NCBI GenBank assembly: GCA_026770585.1 | Contig: MU646483.1 | Span: 156,187-171,274, forward strand | Length of the DNA: 15,088 bases | Direction of reading: 5' to 3' | Source of the DNA: Baffinella frigidus | Taxonomy: Eukaryota > Cryptophyceae > Cryptomonadales > Baffinellaceae | Shown: one piece after another, positions 1 to 9,800 of the stretch | Layout: every line of letters starts with the position of its first letter | How positions within the stretch are numbered: the first letter of the stretch is position 1 | Program-made: the position numbers and the translations under genes | Notes under the pieces: model-generated | What the model was told of the DNA's origin: nothing | Databases searched by the model: none | The model's input: the letters and a program-made list of their open reading frames with translations, nothing else

Positions 1-126
1 CTCTCTCCCTCTCCCCTCTCTCCCTCTCCCCTCTCTCCCTCTCCATCTCCCTCTCCCTCTCCCTCTCCCTCTCCCCTCTCTCCCTTTCCCTCTCCCTCTC
101 CCCTCTCTCCCTCTCCCTCTCCCTCT
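1..126. repeat. CTCCCT-type polypyrimidine microsatellite
   Basis: About 126 nt of CTCTCTCCCTCTCC units on the + strand, imperfect and continuing from the left edge. It lies in the intron upstream of exon 1. Confidence 0.95.
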
Positions 127-539
127 GACCTCACAACACCCTGACCAAGCAGCACCAAACAGCACCTAGCAGCACCAATGCGTGGGCTTGCTCGGTCCCG
201 CACAGGGCATAAGTTGGACCTATCACCACCTTGACCTAGCCCCGCGCTGACCTCGCACGTCGCATGCTTGGTACTCGGCGCCCCCCCGCCCTGACCTCGC
301 GCCAGGTCAGGGCGACCACACGTCCACCTCGCGAGGGCTCAGCGACCACAGCCGTATGGTGCAGGGTGCAGGGTGCAGGGTGCAGGGTGCAGGGTGCAGG
401 GTGTAGGGTGTAGGGTGTAGGGTGTGGGGCGCATCTGACCTCGCTGAGGGCCTTCCCTCAGTACCTCGCATCCATTCGAAAGCTCAGCTCTCTACACGTT
501 CCTCGCTGGTTCCGTCTCGGTTTCGTTGCGTTGCGTTTT
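127..539. other. Intron sequence, no exon seen; CTGACCTCGC motifs and G-rich telomere-like run
   Basis: No IFT70 N-terminal exon is recognisable. The stretch holds AGCACC repeats (150-176), several CTGACCTCGC-type motifs (near 126, 250, 291 and 436), and at ~358-426 tandem GCAGGGT/GTAGGGT heptamers. These are the reverse strand of a degenerate CCCTAAA-like repeat, opposite in polarity to most arrays further right. Confidence 0.7.
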
Positions 540-681
540 CATCTCAGAAGATAACTGAATCCGTTTCCTAATTCGCGTTTTCAATTAATTAAGATGCCTC
601 ATTGAATTTACTATGCCCTCACCAATTTCTCCTCTGCAACCTCCTATTGAAAAGGAACTGATTCAGTTATCTTCCGAGATG
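540..681. mobile_element. Foldback (MITE-like) element
   Basis: The left arm CATCTCAGAAGATAACTGAA at 540 pairs with the right arm ending at 681 (reverse complement CATCTCGGAAGATAACTGAA) over ~28 bp with few mismatches. The ~85 nt interior is AT-rich without coding content. No clear target site duplication was found. Confidence 0.75.
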
Positions 682-766
682 AGTATGGTGGTGGCGAGTT
701 GGCTAAAGGGGTGGCGCTCTTTCGTGATGGCGAGTTGACTGAAAGCATGGCGTTTCGTGTGCGCAG

Positions 767-779
767 CGTACAACATCGC
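767..779 (+). pseudogene. Fragment copy of exon 1 head
   Basis: GCGCAG|CGTACAACATCGC repeats the acceptor and first 13 nt of exon 1, then breaks directly into the GAGTTGACTAAAGCG intron-end unit that also precedes the real exon. It is the first of three tandem copies of this boundary. Confidence 0.7.
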
Positions 780-819
780 GAGTTGACTAAAGCGTGGCTT
801 TTTTTTTGCGCACGAGCAG

Positions 820-860
820 CGTTCAACATCGCTCTGTGCCACTACCCAATGAAGCAGTAG
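820..860 (+). pseudogene. Broken copy of exon 1 with stop
   Basis: GAGCAG|CG then TTCAACATCGCTCTGTGCCA copies exon 1 (FNIALCHYPMKQ) until a TAG replaces the Tyr codon. The upstream T-run and TTGACTAAAGCG motif are copied as well. Exon 1 lies 90 nt further on. If spliced it would act as a premature-stop exon. Confidence 0.85.
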
Positions 861-946
861 AGCTGTCGGCGTCCACACTGGTTCCGTCTCGGGCGTGTTT
901 CGGCGTGGCGAGTTGACTAAAGCGTGCTTTTTTTGCGCACGAGCAG

Positions 947-1026
947 CGTACAACATCGCTCTGTGTCACTACCGGATCAAGCAGTACGGGCCTGCCATGA
1001 AGTTCATCGCCGACATTATCGAGAAG
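947..1026 (+). CDS. IFT70: IFT70 exon 1 of window (TPR segment)
   Basis: Codes YNIALCHYRIKQYGPAM then KFIADIIEK, a TPR hairpin matching the family segment before the HPEL motif. The acceptor is GAGCAG after a T-run with TTGAC ~30 nt upstream; the donor is AAG|GTCCCA. The two leading bases complete a codon from an exon left of the window. An acceptor three bases earlier (CACGAG) is possible but is not CAG. Confidence 0.85.
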
Positions 1027-2414
1027 GTCCCACCCAGCCTTGAGGGTCGAGGTACAAAATCCGTAAGGTTGACTGCCCATAGGGTAAGTTGACTTTTGAT
1101 GAAATGTTCCTTTAGGCTTGAGTTTGGAGGGTTGGAGGGTTGGGTGTTGCCGCACCTTCTCCTGAACCATTTTAATCTCCGTAGAAGTATTAATTGGTTG
1201 CTTTTGGGCAACGAAAATTACTACACGATTTGCTCATAAAAGTAATGAGTAAAGCATTTGTGTAGTAATTTCACTTTTGTGGAGATGAATTTCATGGTTT
1301 GAGCATTCCGACTACTCTACCTCTGTCTGAGTTCATCTTGTCGTTTCAAAATGCGGAGACCTGAAGTTGATGTCCATGGTGTGCGTTGCACATGCGTCAA
1401 CTTTCTGTTTGAACACGATCAGTTGACCAGACGGTAACCTGCCTCTGCCTCAGTCGGATTGACTGGTCGTGTTCACACCAAAAGTTGACTGATGTGTACA
1501 CACACCAGGGGAATCAACTTCGGGCTCCTCGTTTTGAGGAGACCAGATAAACTCCCACAGGCTAGAAATGTGACTATTTGAAAACAGGGATTCGTTTACA
1601 AGTGAAGAAAAAGGGGGGGGGGGGTAGTAATTTTCACACAAATGGGGGCGTTTGGTCACGTATCGGGCGGAAATCCGCCCGTTACGTGACCACGCCTTCC
1701 CGTGACTGGTACTAAATTTAACAACCCCTCATTTAAGATAGTCGCATTTCTAGCCTCGAGTGGTCAGGCAGAGCTAGAAGGTAACCTGCTGCCCGCATTC
1801 CGACGCGTCCTTCAAACCGCAGGCCGCAACCGGATATATCTCGTGAGTGCCAATAAGGCCCATACGCCCTACCGTAGGGCGCTAGGACCTGCCTAGGACC
1901 TATCGAGGGTCAAAATTGACCCTCTGGCCACTTAATGGATAGATGGACGGTCCTTGTCATCCAAGCGCGTAGCCGGACGTTAATGAAGCCCGTGGCAGAC
2001 CGGTCTGCTGACTTTTCCACGCTTTTGAGGGGGGCATTCCATCCTCGTTCTTGGAGCCGTTTTTCGACTTTTGGCCGAGATGGCCCCGGGCTCTTCGAAA
2101 AACCTGAGGAACTTGACTCTGAAATACCCCGCCTTGCGTGGCTAAGCTTTACGGCCTTGCGTGGCTAAGCTCTGATACCCAAACCCGCATCGTCTTGAAA
2201 ATAATGCACACACCCAACGCCCCGCGCTGACGCAAACCCTGAACCCTGAACCTCAACCCCTAAGCCCTGAACCTCAGACCCTAAACCCTAAACCCTAAAC
2301 CCTAAACCCTGAACCCTGCACTCGAAACCGTACAGGGTGTTCGAGAGCACCCGGAGCTGTCCGTGGGGTTGAACACGGCAAGGATTGACGTGCTCTCTCT
2401 CGCTCTGCCTCTGC

Positions 2415-2449
<35 letters not shown>

Positions 2450-2965
2450 CTCAAGGTTGCACGCCGCAACAAGCGCAGGGTGGTTGGTTCAGCACGGCTG
2501 AGTTCCCAGCAGCGCCAACCACAACGCCCTGGTCCTGCTCTGAGGCACGGGAGATCTCTGCTGACCGTCAACGCCCGGCGCTGACGGAAGGGGGTGACGT
2601 CCGGACGTTGATCAACACCGTGACACACACGGCCACGACGTTCATCGCGGACGGACTTGACTGCTGCCGTTGAACGCCCCCCGCGCTGACGCACAGGGGG
2701 GTGACCGTTAGCGCCCAAAATTTGTATGGAGTCGCGTCCAATCTAAGTGGTCCGCTGGCGTTAGCTTTTTGCATGAGTTAACGGCCCGCGCTGACGGGTC
2801 GTGGCAGTGCTGACCATGAATGGTGACGCGCAGGGGGTTCGGGAGCACCCGGAGCTGTCGGTTGGGTCCAACACGGAAGGCATTGACGTCCGCTCTGTCG
2901 GGAACTCTGCCGTGTTGAAGCAGACTGCCCTCGTTGAGGCTTTCAACCTCAAGGTCTCACAGATG

Positions 2966-2999
<34 letters not shown>

Positions 3000-3813
3000 C
3001 AGAGAGAGACAGAGAGACAGAGAGAGGTAGATAGATAGCGAGATAGATAGATAGCGAGAGAGAGAGACAGAGAGACAGAGAGACAGAGAGTTTCTCTGGC
3101 ACTCATCCTCACCAGTTGACTAGCTCTGTCTCCACCTCACTTGTTGAGTCATCGGGGTTGAGGGTTGAAGGATTAGGGATTAGGGATCGGAGCTTAGGGT
3201 TGAGGGCCGAGGGACCAGGGTTTCGGGACTGGAGCTTCGGTACAAGGCGTGCGCGGACTAATCAACGTTTGTTCCTGGATGAGTCTACTGTGGGTCCTGG
3301 ATTAGTCAACTGATCTACTGTCGGTCCTGGATTAGTCAACTCATCGTTCCTCGATCTAGTCCACTGCCGTACGTAAAGTTAACTCGCGTTTCGTCAAAAG
3401 TTAAATCTGGTTTGGTTGGTGGGGTGGCAGGCAGCGATCGAGTACGTGATGAAGAACACAAGCGCGTCCAAGGAGGCCCTCACGGACATGCCCCCCCGCT
3501 CCGAGGAAGAACTCGACCCGGTAATCTTCGTGTTCGTTGTCTACTTGGTGATATACGACTCTGGGTAGGTGACTCGTGGACCTCTTGGTGTCTCGTGTCG
3601 CCTCCCTCGAGGCAACACGAGGCATCGCCGCCCCGCTCGGAAGAGCAACTCCACCCGGTCAACTCCCCTCTCTTTGTCATCTCTTTGTCAGCAACGTCAT
3701 CCCTTAGTCAGCACCGTCCCTCTATGTGTCATCAACGTCAGCGGAGAGAACACGTTGTGGCGTCCAAGTATGTGATAGAGACCAGGGCAGAGCTTGGTGC
3801 GCCATCCGCCAGG

Positions 3814-3864
<51 letters not shown>

Positions 3865-6800
3865 CCCTGACGGACATGCCGGCCCGCTCAGAAGAGGAAC
3901 TCGACCCGGTTGGAACTCCTCCCACACGAGGCTACCCAGCCAAACATAAATCGACGGTTTATGGGGTTTGTGGGAAAGCCTGCACGGAAAGCGTGCAGGT
4001 ACGTGACCAATTGCTGACTTGTGGCGTGTTTCCTGGGCAATGGTCCAATAATTGACTGAGGAATGTGTTGACATGAGGAATGTGTTGACAAGGGTCGCCT
4101 CGTGTGGTCCTCGCTATCCCCGGTAGAGCGTTTTCCGCATCTGTGGGCCACGCGAAGAGCATGCAACGACGCCAAAAGTTGACGATGCTGGTACTCGACC
4201 GTCACCGTTTGCCCTTGCTTCCTTGTTTTCGTGCCCCCCCCGCTCCGAGAAGGAACTCGACACGGTGCCTCAGGAAGGCGTCCAGGCCTGAACGCTTTCT
4301 TGCGCGCAGAACCCCCCTCTCTTTGTTAGCAATGCCATCTCTTGGTGAGCAACGTCCCTCTCTGTGGCATCCCCCGGTGGAACCCCCCACCGACCCATGT
4401 ATGATAGTTTTTCGTGAAGGTGTATGTGTACGTCGGCTAGGATTTGGGCAACCCATGATCGACTGATCCACACTCGACTTGCCCGGCCCATACTCGAATT
4501 ATACGAGAGGGTGTTTGCAGGTGCAAACAGAGAGAGAGTCGTTGCTGACAGACAGAGGGTGTGCACGGCGCTGCGTCGAGCGTGCGACTTTGCCGTTTGT
4601 TGGCTCACGGTTGCTGACAAAAAAAGAGTGTGGTTGCAGGAAACGTTGCACAACCTGGCGCTGAAGCACATGGAGGAGAGGAGAGGGTGCAATGCCGGTG
4701 CTGACAACAAGAGGGTGTGTTTCCAGGTGTGCGCTGATGGTTGCTGACAGGTAGAGGGGCGTTGCTGACAAAGCTCGGGGTTGATTGCAGGTAACGTTGC
4801 ACAACCTCGCGCTGATGCACATGGAGGAGGACCCTACTGCTGGCTTCAAGAAGATGAACTGGCTGGTACCCACGAACTCTCTCTTGCTCTGTCTCTCTCT
4901 CTCGCACTCTCTCTCACACACACACACTATCTCTCTCTCTCTCGCTCTCTCTCTCACACACACACAAACACAAAAACAAACACAAACACAAAAACACAAA
5001 AACACAAACACACTGCTTCACTCAATCACTCACTGTCTGGTTCACGCACGCACTCACTCACTTACTCACTCACTGGCTGACTCACTCACTCACTCACTCA
5101 CTCACGCACTCGCTCACTCACTGGCTGGCTCACTCACGCACGCACGCACTCACGCACTGGCACACTAATTCACTGACTCACTGGCGCAAAGTGCGCACCC
5201 TCATTGATTTCGCCACCACCCGAATGCCGCATTCCACTCGAGAATGCTAGAGGGGCCTATGTAAAACCGAACATATAAAGTCTTTACTACCCAAATGCTC
5301 AAATTTGTACCAGGACAAGATACAAGTAACCTCGCACCTGTTATAACTTTTACCAGGCACGAGGTTACTTTACATTATCCTGGTACAAATTTTTTTACTT
5401 ATAAATAGGCCCCTCTAGCGTTCTCGTGTGGTTCCGCTGCGCCCAACATTGCATCCCGTGGTATTCCACATCCTGGTGCAGATCTCGCGAGCAAGAGGCC
5501 CGAAAGTGTGCAAGTTGATGTGATCTGCAGTTTTCAACTTGATTTGATTTGGTCTGTCGTGCGTGGCGCCTGCCCCGGTCGCGCATCAACTTAACGCGTG
5601 CGAATCAACTTGACGCGGCAACTTAAGTCGCGCAAATCAACTTGACGTGGCAACTTAACGCGCGCGAATCAACTTAACGTGGAGCGATGTGTTTTCAGGT
5701 GGGGCAACCGCCGTTCCCGCCCGAGACGTTCGGGAACCTTCTGCTCCTCTACTGCAAGTACCAATACTACGACCTTGCCGCCGACGTCATGGCGGTACCC
5801 CCATACCCGAAAACAGAACCAGAAAACACGCAGACACGGGGGGGGGGACGAAAACACGGAAACACGAAGAAAAACAAACGAAAACACGGAAACACGAAAA
5901 ACCCGAACCCTTACACCCCCGAAACCCTAAACTCTAAACCCCAAACCCCAAAACCCAAACCCCAAAACCCAAAACCGTCAAACGTGTGCCACTTTTCATT
6001 ATTTATTGTTGGCGTGGCAGGACAACACGTCGCTGACGTACAAGCACCTCTCGCCGGATCTCTACTGTTTCCTGGACGCGACGATCCTGCTGCAGACAAG
6101 CCCCCACGAGGCCTACCACAAGTTCGACGGCCTCGCCAACCGCCACATCGAGGTCACCTCCTCCTCTTCCTCTCCGAGCCCCGCAACCTTAAACCCGAAT
6201 ACAACACATCGAGGTCCCCTCTTCCTCTTCCTCCTTCTCCCCTAAACGCTGAACCCTCAGCCGACACAACGAGGTCTGTACCCCCTCCTCCTCCTCCTCC
6301 TCCTCCTCCTCCTCTCCGAAACCCGAATCCCAGAAGTGACACAACAAGGTCCACCCATCCTCCTCCTTGCCACATCGAGGTTCCTCTTCCTCCTTCTCCC
6401 CTCAACTCCAAACCCAAACCCATAAACCCATAAACCCATAAACCCATAAACCCTAGACCCTAAATCCCAACCCCTAAACCCTTAACTGACGCATCGAGGC
6501 GCGCCTACACACCACATCTTACGCCCTCGACCCTACACCCGACACCCTATACCCCACACCCTACACCCCACACCCTTAACCCCCAACGGCGAACCCCTAC
6601 GCCAGGTGTTACGGCGGTTGGCGAAGAGCAACCCCAACTCAACACCTGCCCCCCAACCCCTAGAAGCGCTAACCCCCCCAAGCGTAACGCAGGTGCTGCG
6701 ACGGCTGACGAAGCAGATCCAAGACGCGCGGTTGGCGAGGGAGAACGAGGCCATCAAGCGCTCTCTCAAGGACTACGATGAGGCCCTCGAACGGTCCGCA

Positions 6801-9800
6801 CCCCTATACCCTCTACCCTCAACTCTCAATGTCCTTACCCCTATACCCTATGCCCTAGACCCTCTTGGCTGACCACTGAAATTGACCTGCTGGGTTGGTG
6901 GGACAACAAGGCCACCAAACGCTCTCTCAAGGACTACGATGAAGCCCTCGAACGGTCCGCACCCTTGGCTGACTATTGTTCGGTTGACGTTCTGGCTTTG
7001 GTTAAGTTGAAGTGGTGACTATTGTTAAGTTGACGGTGTGGGTTGGTGGGAGAACGAGGCGATCAAACGCTGCCTCGCGGACAACGACGAGGCCCTCCGA
7101 TACCCCTCCATTCTTGTTTTCCTTCCTCTTTATTACTCTGAAGCCTGGAAAAGAGTGATCCAAAAGTCTCTCCAAGGACTTCGCAAATACCCTAGCGCTG
7201 CCTCGGTCGGGTTGGCTGGCAATTGTTAAGTTGTCGTTCTGAGAACCAGGCGATCAAGCGCTCCCTCAAGGACTGCGATGAGGCCCTCCAACGGTGGACC
7301 GAACCCTCCTCACACACACCCGGTTCCTAACGGGGGCATGTGCTACCAACCGAACCATCCACTCTGAACCCTAAACCCTTACCCCTACACCGCAGGTACG
7401 TACCGGCGCGGATGGCGCAGACGCGCATCTACTGGGACCTGTGTCTGGCAGTAGCTAGCTCTACTGTCTGATTTATAGCACAGCCGCGACCAACCCCGTG
7501 TAGTACATCGCACACGCTCTGGGTGTGTACACAGATGGGGGCGTAATCCCTGAACGTTGAACCCTAAAGTAGTCAGCGTCGGTATGCACTGACTGTCTTA
7601 CCGACGCTGACTGTCTTACCGACGCTGACTGTCTCCCGGTACGTCTGGCAGGTACATACCGGTGCTGATGGCGCAGACGCGCATCTACTGGGACCAGTAC
7701 AACTACGCGATGGTCCGCTCTCCCCCACACACAACCCCACACTGCGCCAGCGGGCAACCCAGTCCTGGGGAGTGCGGATGGGTCAGTCAGCGTCGGTAAG
7801 ACAGTCAACGTCGGTAAGACAGTCAGCGTCGGTAAGACAGTCAGTGCCCACCGACGCTGACTAACGACACCCACTCGCCGACGGAGCAGATCGGGAGGAT
7901 CGTGATGCCGAACCCCGAAACGGTATACCGCAAATCGCTAAGCCACTGAGCCGCAAGCGGAAGTTAGAGAACATCTTCCGGCAAACTACGGACTTCTGTT
8001 CGGAGCATGACACCTTAGTGGCGTACGGCAACCCCTCGAAATCCGAATCCGAGACCCTGAACCGTGCGCCGCACACGACAGGTGGAGATGACCTTCCGGG
8101 AAAGTGTTCAGTTCTGTTCGGAGAACGCCACCCGAAACCCCATACCCTCAGTCGTTACTCGTGACCCGAAACCCCATACCCTCAGCGTTACCCGAAATCC
8201 GAAACCCTATACCCGCAACCCTCTACCCTGAGCCGTAAGCCGTAAGCCGTCAAGTACAATCCGTAAACCCGCACCCCTGCACCCTAAACCCCACACCCTC
8301 ACGACAGGTAGAGAAGATATTCCGGCAAAGCGCGGAGTTCAGTTTGGAGCATAACACCTTGGTGGCTGACGGCAGACCCTCGAACCCCTGTATCCTCAGC
8401 CCCAAGCCCTAAGCTGGAACCAGACTGGTTGAGAAGATCTTCCTATACCCCGAACCCCGATGCCCGAAGCCCTGAGCGCTAATCCGTAAGCCGCGAAATA
8501 CAGGTAGAGAAGATATTCCGGCAAAGCGCGGAGTTCTGTTCGGAGCATGACACGTGGAAGCTCAACGTGGCACACGTCTTCTTCATGCAGGCACTCGCCC
8601 CCCCCCCACCCTCCTCAATCGAAAACGCGTCAAGACCACACGGAGGCAATCCGCTCCTACAAACCATTTGTCATCTCGTAGGGTGCTGCCGTATGCAGTA
8701 CGGTAGGGTGGTACGGAATGCCATCATTCGGGCGACGCCGGGATTGGGGCGTCGAGCGTGACACCCCGTTCAGAAGGAATAAACTGTTCTGTTGAGGAGG
8801 CGCCCTCGATCGTCACAACGTAACAAGCTGATAGTCACGCACCCCAGACTGCGGTTTGTAAAGTAGCTCGTTCTGGTACAAATTATAAAACAAAACCTAT
8901 TTAAAACTACAAAGGGCCCCAATTCCTTTTTAAAAGAGGTTTTGTTTTATAATTTGTGCCAGAACGAGCTACTTTACAAACCTCAGTCTACGGTGCTTCA
9001 CTATGAAAGTGCACTGCATTCTTAAGTTAACGAAGAGACAACGGGAGCAGGGGGCGCAAGAGAACAAGTACGAGGAGGCAATCCGCTACTACGAGCCGTT
9101 TGTAAAGCGCGCTAACGAGGAGCTTCTCGAGGTGCGCCTCGCAACCCCACGCGACGATCGTCTGTGTATCAAATGCGCCTGTTGCCAAAGTCAACTCACC
9201 CACAAATCTGTCGACTTCGGACGGATTCCGTCCAATAACACTTTTAGTGGTGCAGAAATAATAGAAAGACGTATTAGATTTGATACACGGGTTATCGTCG
9301 CGTGGGCTGTGCGATGGGGCCTCATCTCGTAACCTGTGCTCCTGTTTTGTTACTCTCGATCCGTGAGTCTTTACTACTCTCGAACCTTGATTTGAGTGAT
9401 CCGATAGTCCATGCGCCTTAAGCCGGACCCGTCTCGCCACACAGCGGGCTATGAAGGGAGAATATGGCCGAATTCAGGCCATTTTCCGTTACTTTATCCG
9501 TAGGAACCCCCCTATGTCCCTACGGGTTGCCTACCGTAGGGTCGTATGTCTTATCGCTCATGGGTAATTCACAAATGCCTTGGAAGTCCGCTGTGTGGAG
9601 CGGAACGTTGTGAAAGGTGTGCGACGGTGTCTCATAACCTGTGTGATGGGGCCGCATAACCTGTTGCTCTCCTGGGCGCGTGCGGAGACCGCGTGACTTG
9701 TTTTCTTTCATCACAACCCGTTTTTCGGAACCCCCTCGGAAGGAGGACGTTTCGTACCACAGACATAAATGTCGATTGGATGCAGAGGCTTTCTGACTCA

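Noticed and set aside
1-946. Upstream IFT70 exon in the left part
   Set aside because: I looked for family sequence preceding the YNIAL TPR (a TPR ending ..GYQPDL-like) in all forward frames and saw none; only broken copies of exon 1 are present.
3697-4074. Minus-strand ORFs rich in SLSLSLS
   Set aside because: Antisense translation of the GA repeat and exon copies; no family match and no independent gene signals.
4499-5011. Minus-strand 170-codon frame with CVCVCV/RERER
   Set aside because: It arises from CA/CT microsatellites and antisense of exon 4; low complexity only.
5687-6433. A single 248-codon gene over exon 5 and the following intron
   Set aside because: Only the first part is the conserved exon 5; the rest is translated repeat (KTRKHGN, PPPPP). 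The family sequence resumes at 6021 in another frame, showing an intron.
7570-7863. CRISPR-like array (regular 18-bp units)
   Set aside because: Units are contiguous tandem repeats without unique spacers, in opposite orientation around a eukaryotic exon; no cas genes and not a prokaryotic context.
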